This document shows, one piece after another, positions 8,688 through 15,455 of a stretch of DNA of 15,455 nt (the stretch's first letter is position 1; each line of letters begins with the position of its first letter). Location: assembly GCA_023436485.1 (NCBI GenBank), contig JAEZIU010000116.1:1-15455 (forward strand), read 5' to 3'. The notes below the pieces were generated by a model. It worked only from the letters and a program-made list of their open reading frames with translations. It made no database searches and had not been told where the DNA came from. Made by a program: the position numbers and the translations under genes. The DNA comes from Bacillota bacterium (lineage in GTDB: Bacteria > Bacillota > Clostridia > Acetivibrionales > DSM-1351).

Positions 8688-8799
8688 TTTTTCCTCCTTA
8701 AAATAACTTTTCTTACTGGTATTTTTCTTGCTTTATCATAGAATTTAATGTCATTTAAGAGTAACGTTTGGACAAACATGCTCCTATTCCAATGCTGCA
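8688..8799 (-). promoter_or_regulatory. 112-nt spacer between ParA gene and large PKS gene, the longest gap in the window
   Basis: Apart from the ribosome binding site at its downstream end, this spacer holds a TATGAT hexamer (8740-8735) that resembles a sigma-A -10 element. No convincing -35 box lies 16-18 nt upstream of it, so a secondary promoter is only possible. A 12-bp imperfect palindrome, GTTTG-GA-CAAAC, lies at 8766-8777. No hairpin with a T-run is seen, so transcription probably continues from the ParA gene into the PKS gene. A small basic reading frame (8779-8669) crosses the region but is unproven. Confidence 0.3.
8693..8700 (-). promoter_or_regulatory. Strong ribosome binding site of the 2713-residue PKS gene
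   Basis: TAAGGAGG on the minus strand, complementary to the 16S rRNA 3' end, ends 5 nt before the ATG at 8687-8685. It is the best ribosome site in the window and fixes the PKS start. Confidence 0.9.
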
Positions 8800-9564
8800 C
8801 TATTTCATTCTCTTTATTATTTCATCAGACAACTCCAGAAAACTAGTATTACAAATACTGTTTTTCTTTAGCTGAAATGTTGTTACATAGTTAAGTGCTG
8901 CTTGATTGATATGTGTACTATGGGGAATTCTTGTTTTTAAAAGTGTATCTCCTATATTCTGTTCCAAACTGGCGACAATTTTCTTTGAGGTATTTGTTCT
9001 ATTATCAATATTATTTATGAGTATACCTAATTCTTTAATATTGGGGTTGGTTCTTTTTATATCAATTACAAATCTACGTGTCAGGTTAATCCCCTTCACG
9101 CTATCAATACTTGCTACTACAGGAATTATATAATAATCACTTGCTATCATTGCTGATACAAATAAATAATCTAACATTGGATGTGTATCCATAATGATAT
9201 AATCATATTTTTTGCTTATTTCCCCCAGCCGTTCCTTTAGTATATATAATCTTTTGCTTATCCCTCTTTGCTCTAATACTCTTCCTATTTCGCCAATATT
9301 GATTTGGGATGGGATGATGTCTACATTAGGTATTCCTGATTGATGTATACATTGTTCAGTATTAATGTCATTGTCTGTTAAAAGTTGATATACTGAATTG
9401 CGTTGCTGTCCATTACTTGAACGATCAGATAAATTACCCTGCATATCTAAATCAATCATTAAAATTTTTTTACCTTTTAAGGATAATGCATGAGATAAAT
9501 TATGCACAATTGTTGTTTTGCCTACACCGCCTTTAATATTAGCAATACAAATAGTTTTCGTCAT
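8800..9564 (-). CDS. ParA/Soj-family ATPase encoded inside the PKS operon
   Basis: This is a 254-residue cytoplasmic P-loop ATPase of the ParA/MinD superfamily. The deviant Walker A box KGGVGKTT lies at residues 11-18 with signature Lys11 and Lys16. Walker A' is MIDLDMQGN (Asp38, Asp40), and a Walker B-like strand YIIMDTHP ends at Asp126. The segments IPVVASIDSVKG and ILINNIDNRTNTS match ParA-type partition ATPases. It is small and lacks an N-terminal helix-turn-helix, like the Soj class. Family members form ATP-dependent dimers on the nucleoid and position plasmids, chromosomes or large complexes. No ParB, McdB or other partner gene is visible. It starts 21 nt after one PKS gene and lies upstream of the next, between genes encoding two halves of a single module. 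A role in positioning the megasynthase is an inference; an orphan partition gene is the alternative. GGACGG 5 nt before the ATG is a modest ribosome site. Confidence 0.93.
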   Translation of the reverse strand: MTKTICIANIKGGVGKTTIVHNLSHALSLKGKKILMIDLDMQGNLSDRSSNGQQRNSVYQLLTDNDINTEQCIHQSGIPNVDIIPSQINIGEIGRVLEQRGISKRLYILKERLGEISKKYDYIIMDTHPMLDYLFVSAMIASDYYIIPVVASIDSVKGINLTRRFVIDIKRTNPNIKELGILINNIDNRTNTSKKIVASLEQNIGDTLLKTRIPHSTHINQAALNYVTTFQLKKNSICNTSFLELSDEIIKRMK

Positions 9565-9585
9565 ATTAACCGTCCATTCCCATTA

Positions 9586-12500
9586 TTACTTAATGTTCGT
9601 TTTATCAATGGTTTCAATCTTATGAATAATCCGGGCGATATCACCCTCGTCACTGGCAAGCTCTTGAAGAATCACTTCTAAATCATCATCAGCAGAAGCT
9701 TTTACTTCCGGCTTGACTACCATGGTTTTGTTTACCGTCTTGACCCAACATGACTTTTGTGCAAAAGGATAGGTTGGTAAATCAGCAAGGTCCGGCACTA
9801 ATTGGATAGTCTCACCCCAACAAATATTACTTCCCTTCACCCACAATTCTGCAATGCTGCGTGCCGTTTCAATATCTGCTATTGCAGTTCTTGAGTTTTC
9901 TTTTTCTCTATTCTTTTTTACAGTACCACTAAAAATATACTGGCTATTTTTTTCATTTAAATAGTCATTCATTAACTGGATAAAACCGTCAATGGTCTTT
10001 GTTACAAATGCTGCACGATATTCCATTTCATTACGACATTGCTGAAGAGTGTATGTAATAGATGAAATCTTTAAACTGCTTTTGTTTTTAGTAATATACT
10101 GATACATTAAATTCACGTATATCCTTAATTGAGCCTGTGTCTTTGCTGAAATCGGAAGTATATATATCTGTTCTGTATCTTCATTATGAATAGATTTTTT
10201 TTCTTCTTCGTATTCCTGTACCAATATATGTCCATTTGCACCGCCTGCTCCAAAAGAACTGACACCGGCAATCCTTAAACACTCCTTTTGTATTCCATGG
10301 TCTTGAATAGACGGTTTATTCCATCTCGCAAGTGTTCTTTGGACATAAAATGGTGAATTTTCAAAATCAATTGTAGGAGAAAGCTCTTCCGAATGTAATG
10401 ACGGTACTAATGCTTTGTACTTCATTTGTAACAAAACCTTTATAAGTCCTACAATACCGGCAGCTCCTTCCGAATGTCCAATATTTGTTTTAATTGAGCC
10501 TAAGGAGCAAAACTGGTTTTCCGTAGTTGTTCTTCTAAATGCTTTGCTTAATGCATTTACTTCGATTGGATCTCCAATTGGTGTACCTGTTCCATGAGCC
10601 TCAATATAACTGATTTCTTTGGCTGATATTCCAGCCTTCTTAATAGCGTTGCTTATTAAAAGCTCTTGTGCTTTTGGATTTGGAGCCATATAACCATTTG
10701 AATCTGCATCATGATTAATTTCACTTGCTTTAATAACTCCGTAGATTCTATCCTTATCCCGCTTCGCGGCTTTTAAAGGCTTTAGCAGCACGCAGGCCAC
10801 ACTTTCACCCGGTACAAATCCATCCGCTTTGTCACTGAATGCATAACATTTACCCGTTTTTGACAGCATTTTTACTTGACTTAATGATACGTATTTATAT
10901 GGGTGCAAATACATATTTGCTCCTCCAACCAATGCCATTTTACACTCATTATTTTTCAAAGAACTAATTGCCTGATGTATAGCAACAAGCCCACCTGCAC
11001 AAGCAGCGTCTACTGTATAGCTTGGTGCTGAAAACTTCATAAAATATGAAATTCGATTTGATAGCGACCAAGGCAAGCTATTGGGAACAACATAATTGCC
11101 TTTTCCCCATTGCTCTACTCCGATAAGATTGTAGGTATTGGAGGCAGTTGACATAAATGTTCCTACTAATGCATTACCGTTTTCATCACTGATTTCTTTT
11201 AATCGTTCATGGGTATATCCTGCATCTTCAAATACTTCCCATGCCACCTCCAGCATCAACCGTTCCTGAGGGTCAGTCATAGCAGCTTCTATTGGTGACA
11301 TATTAAAAAACTGTGGGTCAAATTTATCTGCATTGGCTAGGAAGCCCCCCCATTTGCAATAACTTTTTCCTTCTGGTAAATTCTTTATCTCGCTGCTGTA
11401 ATAACTATCTACATCCCAGCGTTCTTTTGGTATTTCCCCCACACAGTCAATTCCGTTTTTTATAACTTCCCATAGTTCTTCACAATTTGAAGCCTTGGGG
11501 AAACGTCCGCTAATACCAATTACGGCAATATCTTCACATTGCTCCTGAACCTTTTCAACTATGCTTTCGGTTGGTTTTTTGATGACGTATGCATTAACTT
11601 TTACAGGTGAAACAGCAGGTTTGCTTACGCAAAACAGTTTCTCTAATTTATCAGACATAGTTTCTAATAAATAGTCAGCTATTTCATTAATATTTTTTGT
11701 CTCATATAATAAAGTTTTTTTAACAGAGCCTAATTGCTTTTCCATTCTTACCAGAACTCTATTAAACCCTATTGAATCAATGCCTAATTCTCCAAATCCT
11801 GTACTAATATCAAAATCGCTTATACCAAAGGTGTCTTTAAATACTTTGATAAGCCACTCATTTGTTTTACTTTTCAAGTCCAGTGTACTATAATCAGCCG
11901 ATTTTACATTGTCAGTGGATTCAGTAATTTGAACCTGCTCCAGAACCTCTCTGAGTTTTTTTTGTGCTCCATATAATACTGTGTAGGACCCGGATTTTGC
12001 ATTTAGTACCTTGTTAAAAGCTTCAACCCCAAATTTGTTTGTCAGAGGTACTGCTCCCAATTGCTCATACATAACGTCAATTTCATAATCATCAATGGCC
12101 ATCCCGCCTTCACTCCAGTACGGCCAGTTGATGCATATTGTCTTTCCGCTGCATCCCCCATCGGTACGCAACTCTTCTCTATATGCTGTAAAATTATCCA
12201 AAAAACAATTTGCATAAGCGTAATCTGCTTGTCCTATTTTCCCAAGCACACCTGCTATAGATGAAAATGTAATGAAAAAATCTAAATCTTCATTAATAAA
12301 CTCTTTATGTAGTGCAATTGTTCCGTTAATTTTAGGTGATAGCACATTAAAAATATCATTTTCTTTTTTATTAATTATGAAGGAGTTATTAAAAATACCG
12401 GAGCAATTAATTATTCCCCTGATATCATATCCATTGTTTTTAATAGATTCATGAACTGTTTTTACTTCTTTACTTATAGCAATGTCAGCCCTGTAATACT

Positions 12501-13398
12501 GTATTTTACTTGCATCTCCTTCAAACCATTTCTTCAACTGTTCATCAGATATCTCAGAGCGACCTATTATTATAACTTTATTGGCCCCATTCTCAATTAA
12601 GGACTTTACAATTTCTCTTCCGATTACACCATGGCCACCACTGACAATATAAGCATGTTTCCCGCTAAAAGAGATTTGTTCAAATTTTTCAAGTTGTTTG
12701 AGAAAATAAAACCGTCTGACCATTCTTCCATTTTCATTATATGTAACTTCAAATTCTTTCGAAAAATCTGACGTTTCACTCTCGATTATCTTATCTAAAT
12801 CAGAAAAGGCTCCTTTGTTATCTTCCTCAATACAAACGGTTCTTAAAATAATATTCTGCATTTCTTCAAAAGCAGTTTTTGCGAATCCCTTTAGAGCCTT
12901 TTCAAAGCAGCTATTTAATTCTCTATTTCTATACACCCACAAACACAAAAATGAAGAATTTTGCTTTGCTGCTGCTACGGCTTTTACTATATTATAAGCT
13001 TTTAAGATAGTATCAGCATTACCATTACTACTCTGTACTATAATAGTATCTATCTCTATATTTCTCTTATTTAAATCTTCAAACAGATGATTGTAATGTT
13101 CCGCATTTTTAAAATCCATCTCTACTTCTTTGTTCTCAACAAATTTGTATGTTGATAAATTCCTAACATATACATCGCAGGAGTATTTAAAGTATTGTAT
13201 CTCTTCTTCAACAAATATAAGTACTCCTTTTGGTTTTCGATTCTGAATCGACGGGGAAGGTACCCATCTTTCTTGAAAATAATTTAAGTTCAAACCTACA
13301 CTGTAATTGCTATTGGATAAATAATTGTAGACATTTAATGCTGATTTTTCACCGGATGACAGTTGACTTAAATATTTTTCTAAATTAATGTTTTCCAT
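9586..13398 (-). CDS. Trans-AT polyketide synthase: docking-KR-ACP-KS-docking
   Basis: This is a 1270-residue PKS. Domains (residues): N-terminal two-helix docking element 1-28; KR structural half 40-245; catalytic KR 247-485 (SGGHGVIG at 253, Lys356, Ser379/380, Tyr393, Asn397); ACP 512-580 (GIDSIGF, Ser542); KS 623-1065 with Cys800, His935 and His975; flanking linker 1066-1220 ending in LPTYPF; C-terminal helical docking element 1236-1270. The KR has FNN where B-type enzymes carry LDD, so an A-type (L-hydroxy) product is predicted. The KR-ACP pairs with the KS of the upstream protein. Its own KS pairs with the KR-ACP-ACP of the 2713-residue PKS, although the ParA gene lies between them. The KS nucleophile context is DAACAGGL instead of DTACSSSL. 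The start at 13398 has GAGG (13411-13408) upstream and a 2-nt gap from the preceding stop. There is no AT, MT or ER. Confidence 0.97.
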   Translation of the reverse strand: MENINLEKYLSQLSSGEKSALNVYNYLSNSNYSVGLNLNYFQERWVPSPSIQNRKPKGVLIFVEEEIQYFKYSCDVYVRNLSTYKFVENKEVEMDFKNAEHYNHLFEDLNKRNIEIDTIIVQSSNGNADTILKAYNIVKAVAAAKQNSSFLCLWVYRNRELNSCFEKALKGFAKTAFEEMQNIILRTVCIEEDNKGAFSDLDKIIESETSDFSKEFEVTYNENGRMVRRFYFLKQLEKFEQISFSGKHAYIVSGGHGVIGREIVKSLIENGANKVIIIGRSEISDEQLKKWFEGDASKIQYYRADIAISKEVKTVHESIKNNGYDIRGIINCSGIFNNSFIINKKENDIFNVLSPKINGTIALHKEFINEDLDFFITFSSIAGVLGKIGQADYAYANCFLDNFTAYREELRTDGGCSGKTICINWPYWSEGGMAIDDYEIDVMYEQLGAVPLTNKFGVEAFNKVLNAKSGSYTVLYGAQKKLREVLEQVQITESTDNVKSADYSTLDLKSKTNEWLIKVFKDTFGISDFDISTGFGELGIDSIGFNRVLVRMEKQLGSVKKTLLYETKNINEIADYLLETMSDKLEKLFCVSKPAVSPVKVNAYVIKKPTESIVEKVQEQCEDIAVIGISGRFPKASNCEELWEVIKNGIDCVGEIPKERWDVDSYYSSEIKNLPEGKSYCKWGGFLANADKFDPQFFNMSPIEAAMTDPQERLMLEVAWEVFEDAGYTHERLKEISDENGNALVGTFMSTASNTYNLIGVEQWGKGNYVVPNSLPWSLSNRISYFMKFSAPSYTVDAACAGGLVAIHQAISSLKNNECKMALVGGANMYLHPYKYVSLSQVKMLSKTGKCYAFSDKADGFVPGESVACVLLKPLKAAKRDKDRIYGVIKASEINHDADSNGYMAPNPKAQELLISNAIKKAGISAKEISYIEAHGTGTPIGDPIEVNALSKAFRRTTTENQFCSLGSIKTNIGHSEGAAGIVGLIKVLLQMKYKALVPSLHSEELSPTIDFENSPFYVQRTLARWNKPSIQDHGIQKECLRIAGVSSFGAGGANGHILVQEYEEEKKSIHNEDTEQIYILPISAKTQAQLRIYVNLMYQYITKNKSSLKISSITYTLQQCRNEMEYRAAFVTKTIDGFIQLMNDYLNEKNSQYIFSGTVKKNREKENSRTAIADIETARSIAELWVKGSNICWGETIQLVPDLADLPTYPFAQKSCWVKTVNKTMVVKPEVKASADDDLEVILQELASDEGDIARIIHKIETIDKTNIK
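10204..11532 (-). other. KS domain of the 1270-residue PKS with CAGG active site
   Basis: Residues 623-1065. The three catalytic residues are present: Cys800 in DAACAGGL, His935 in EAHGTGT and His975 in TNIGH. The two residues after the Cys are Ala-Gly instead of Ser-Ser. The region before the active site (KGNYVVPNS, WSLSNRIS) closely resembles the KS0 of the next PKS, suggesting that the two belong to related clades. Confidence 0.88.
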
Positions 13399-13496
13399 AA
13401 TTAATTCCCTCTTTCTAAAAAGCTTATTGCACTATTAACTGTCATGGTTCCACTTTCTACCTTCTTAATTATTTCATATAAATTTAGTTCTTCACT
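13309..13496 (-). other. Predicted four-helix-bundle docking pair spanning the junction of two PKS genes
   Basis: The upstream protein ends in two short amphipathic helices around LYEIIKKVESGTMTV and NSAISFLE. The next protein begins with a similar helical hairpin, LEKYLSQLSSGEKSA then LNVYNYL. Two C-terminal helices meeting two N-terminal helices is the known form of trans-AT four-helix-bundle docking domains, which join split modules at KS-to-processing-domain breaks, as here. The assignment is by pattern only. Confidence 0.55.
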
Positions 13497-15455
13497 ATTT
13501 TCATTCTCCACATAATTTTGTTTATTATGGCTAATAGCAAGTTGAGCGGATGGAATTTGTTCATTGGAAAATGGGTAAGTTGGAACAGACATTCGCCTTT
13601 TTCCTCTAGTATTACTCAGTTTTCCCCACTCCAAGTCTATTCCCTCTACCCATAATTGGCCAATATTATTTAAATCACCACTACCTATCAATTCTTTTAT
13701 AAAATTAACCCCAGCGTTTCCTTTAAACATTGATAGTAAAGTACTCTTCTCTTCCTTGCTTTGCTTCAATATAATATTTTCATGGTTTTGGTTTTGAATA
13801 AACATTTCCAGATATTTCAGTAATTCTTCTGCTGTAGAGGCAATGATAGCTAACCTTTTCTTCATATGTACCCGGCCTATCTGTAATGTATACTCATAAG
13901 AATCTAAGAATTCAGCTTCCTCCTCCTGTGGAATTTCTCTCGCTGATTTAACCTTACAAGTAGCTTCTTTATAATCATTTTTAATTTTTATTATTTGTCT
14001 CAGTTCACCTACAGATTTACATACAGCAAATTGTTCCACCGATGGTGATTTTAATCCATTTCGTTTCAACAATTCTTCTAACTTAACCATTTTATATAAA
14101 TCAAAATTTAATTCATCAAGTAAATAAACATCAAGCATCTCATTAGCGTTTAGTCCAAAGAAATCAATAATTATTTTTTCTAAGTTAGCCAAGTCTGCAT
14201 TCTCATCTGGAATGTCATTATTATTGCTGCGCTGACTTAAAAAGGCTATATGTTTCTTAATATAATTTAATAAGATATCTTGATTATATGCTGAAAATAC
14301 AAATAGCTTTGGTTTACCACCACTTACCTTACTTTGGCTCGGCTCATATTCTTGGATTATAATATTCGCATTAGAGCCTCCTGCCCCAAAAGCACTAATT
14401 GCTGCTGCTCTTAATCCGTCAGAATTCCAATTTTCATATTCCTGCTGACAATAAAATGCTGTTCCCTTGAAGTCTATATTTGGATTAATCTTTCTCGAGT
14501 GAAGACTTGGAACCATTTTTTTATACTTCATTTGAAGTAATACCTTGATTATTCCGGCAATACCTGCTGCAGCTTCTAAATGTCCAATATTAGATTTAAT
14601 TGAACCTATGGAGCAAAATTGCTTCTCATTTGTATATTTTTCAAATACACTTTGTAAAGCCCTTATTTCTATAGGGTCACCTAAAGCTGTGCCTGTTCCG
14701 TGTGCTTCTACATATGAAATATCCAAAGGCAAAATTTTGGAAGCTTTTATAGCACGTTCTATTACCTTGCTCTGATATTGTACACTTGGAACACTGTATC
14801 CTCCAGTTCTTCCTCCATGGTTTATCTCACAGGCTTTAATAACTCCATAAATATGGTCGCCATCTTCTACAGCCTTATCTAATTTTTTCAGTAGTAATGC
14901 ACCAACCCCTTCACCCGGTACATAGCCCGAGCCATTGTCACCAAAAGATCGGCATCTGCCATCTTGGGAAGTAAAATTATTTTGTGCCAATACAATATAT
15001 TTTGCCGGATGAATTGATAAATTTACTCCCCCTGCAATAGCCATTTCTGCTTCATTATTATTAATACTGTCGCATGCCATTTTTACTGCCGTCATAGCTG
15101 ACGAACACATTGTATCAATAGCAAGGCTTGGACCGTGCCAATTAAAGTAATAGGATACCCTGTTTGCAATGGATGCAAAAATTGATGATGGCAATGCAGG
15201 CTGATTATCCAGCAATGTACTGAACATTTGATACTGACCCCACATTGTACCTACATATACACCTATATCTTTGTTCACTAATTGCTTCATGGAATAACCC
15301 GCATCTTCTAGGGTTGTCCAAACAATTGATAAAAACAACCGTTCTTGCGGATCCATCATTTTAGCTTCCGACGGGGTGATATTAAATAGTCTGGAATCAA
15401 ATTTATCGATTTCCTTAAGAAAACCGCCATAATTACTTACTTCTAATGTACTATC
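13401..15455 (-). CDS. Trans-AT polyketide synthase, C-terminal KS with ACP-like insertion (5' end outside window)
   Basis: This is the 3' part of a PKS gene. The frame is open to the window edge, so the Met at 15359, the M of a KS motif MMDPQER, is internal. Visible residues number 684. The KS lacks only its first part and keeps Cys117 (DTMCSS), His252 (EAHGTGT) and His292 (SNIGH), so it should elongate. The flanking linker starts at about residue 382 (LFVFSAYNQ), is interrupted at about 408-514 by an ACP-like sequence without its serine, then resumes with YEYTLQIGR and ends at VPTYPF (625). The last 30 residues form a helical docking element. The KS is followed by a KR-ACP on the next protein, so together they make one split module. 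The gene ends 2 nt before the next start, consistent with coupling. Upstream domains are unknown. Confidence 0.95.
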   Translation of the reverse strand, partial: DSTLEVSNYGGFLKEIDKFDSRLFNITPSEAKMMDPQERLFLSIVWTTLEDAGYSMKQLVNKDIGVYVGTMWGQYQMFSTLLDNQPALPSSIFASIANRVSYYFNWHGPSLAIDTMCSSAMTAVKMACDSINNNEAEMAIAGGVNLSIHPAKYIVLAQNNFTSQDGRCRSFGDNGSGYVPGEGVGALLLKKLDKAVEDGDHIYGVIKACEINHGGRTGGYSVPSVQYQSKVIERAIKASKILPLDISYVEAHGTGTALGDPIEIRALQSVFEKYTNEKQFCSIGSIKSNIGHLEAAAGIAGIIKVLLQMKYKKMVPSLHSRKINPNIDFKGTAFYCQQEYENWNSDGLRAAAISAFGAGGSNANIIIQEYEPSQSKVSGGKPKLFVFSAYNQDILLNYIKKHIAFLSQRSNNNDIPDENADLANLEKIIIDFFGLNANEMLDVYLLDELNFDLYKMVKLEELLKRNGLKSPSVEQFAVCKSVGELRQIIKIKNDYKEATCKVKSAREIPQEEEAEFLDSYEYTLQIGRVHMKKRLAIIASTAEELLKYLEMFIQNQNHENIILKQSKEEKSTLLSMFKGNAGVNFIKELIGSGDLNNIGQLWVEGIDLEWGKLSNTRGKRRMSVPTYPFSNEQIPSAQLAISHNKQNYVENENSEELNLYEIIKKVESGTMTVNSAISFLERGN
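13408..13411 (-). promoter_or_regulatory. Ribosome binding site of the 1270-residue PKS gene
   Basis: GAGG, within AAAGAGGGAA on the minus strand, lies 9 nt before the ATG at 13398-13396. It is inside the last codons of the upstream PKS gene, so the two genes are tightly coupled. Confidence 0.65.
13974..14195 (-). other. Vestigial ACP-like domain inserted in a KS flanking subdomain
   Basis: Visible residues 421-494 follow the carrier-protein pattern: a first helix LEKIIIDFFGL, a loop, then LDELNFDLYKMVKLEEL in the place of the ELGxDSIxxVEL motif, and a last helix VGELRQII. The phosphopantetheine Ser is replaced by Leu453 (codon at 14099-14097), so the domain cannot be phosphopantetheinylated at the usual site. 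It is embedded between two conserved parts of the KS linker. Confidence 0.65.

Noticed and set aside
8735..8740. TATGAT as a -10 promoter element for the large PKS gene
   Set aside because: No acceptable -35 hexamer lies at the right distance and there is no extended -10 TG. It is kept only as a remark on the spacer.
8766..8777. Palindrome GTTTG-GA-CAAAC as an operator or parS-like site
   Set aside because: The arms are only 5 bp, it occurs once, and it does not resemble the chromosomal parS consensus. In AT-rich DNA this is expected by chance.
8800..9564. ParA gene as evidence that the window is from a plasmid replication or partition locus
   Set aside because: No parB, replication gene, iterons or origin-like repeats are seen, and the gene is flanked on both sides by PKS genes in the same orientation.
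985..14775. Twelve plus-strand frames of 60-91 codons across the window
   Set aside because: All lie antisense within well-supported PKS or ParA genes, show no recognisable domains, and are explained by AT-rich codon use on the coding strand.
1917..15107. Possible AT domains after the KSs
   Set aside because: No malonyl-AT motif (GHSxG-type nucleophile elbow) occurs after any KS. The intervening residues are the flanking linkers ending in YPF-like strands, typical of trans-AT systems.
13401..15359. A 652-codon frame starting at Met 15359, read as a complete gene
   Set aside because: The frame is open upstream to the window edge, and the extra 32 codons continue a KS sequence (YGGFLKEIDKFD then NITPSEAK). 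The Met is internal to the KS motif MMDPQER.
1..15455. CRISPR arrays, insertion sequences, tRNA or rRNA genes, riboswitches, rho-independent terminators
   Set aside because: None was found by reading. The window is almost wholly coding, and the only repeated sequences are homologous PKS domains.

Overview
The window is part of a trans-acyltransferase (trans-AT) type I polyketide synthase (PKS) operon, with every real gene on the minus strand. The DNA is strongly AT-rich (about one third G+C by eye), ribosome binding sites are Shine-Dalgarno-like, and the proteins are rich in Lys, Asn and Ile. This points to a low-GC Firmicute, most likely a clostridial anaerobe; the species cannot be named from the sequence. 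No AT domain follows any of the four ketosynthases (KS). Each KS runs through a flanking linker straight into a KR, DH or docking region, so extender units must be loaded by a free-standing AT encoded outside the window.

In transcription order (high to low coordinates) the layout is as follows. (1) 15455-13401: 3' part of a PKS gene ending KS-linker-docking, with an ACP-like fold lacking the phosphopantetheine serine inserted in the linker. (2) 13398-9586: PKS with docking-KR-ACP-KS-docking. (3) 9564-8800: a ParA/Soj-family ATPase. (4) 8687-546: a 2713-residue PKS with docking-KR-ACP-ACP-KS0-DH-ACP-KS-DH. (5) 532-1: start of another PKS gene, opening with the structural half of a KR. Spacers are 2, 21, 112 and 13 nt (the last counted to the preferred start), which fits one transcription unit. 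No tRNA, rRNA, CRISPR array, insertion sequence or terminator is visible.

By known trans-AT logic, the KS of (1) and the KR-ACP of (2) form one split module giving a beta-hydroxy unit. The KS of (2) and the KR-ACP-ACP of (4) form a second split module. The next KS lacks the first catalytic His and sits with a DH and ACP, so it is a non-elongating KS0 completing a dehydrating bimodule. The last KS-DH of (4) pairs with the KR that begins (5). The predicted local product is a hydroxyl-bearing unit followed by two conjugated double bonds, if the domains act as drawn.

The main surprises are the ParA ATPase gene lodged between the two halves of one split module, the dead carrier-protein-like insertion inside a KS flanking subdomain, a DH with a shortened catalytic loop behind the KS0, and a gene break between the DH and KR of one module.
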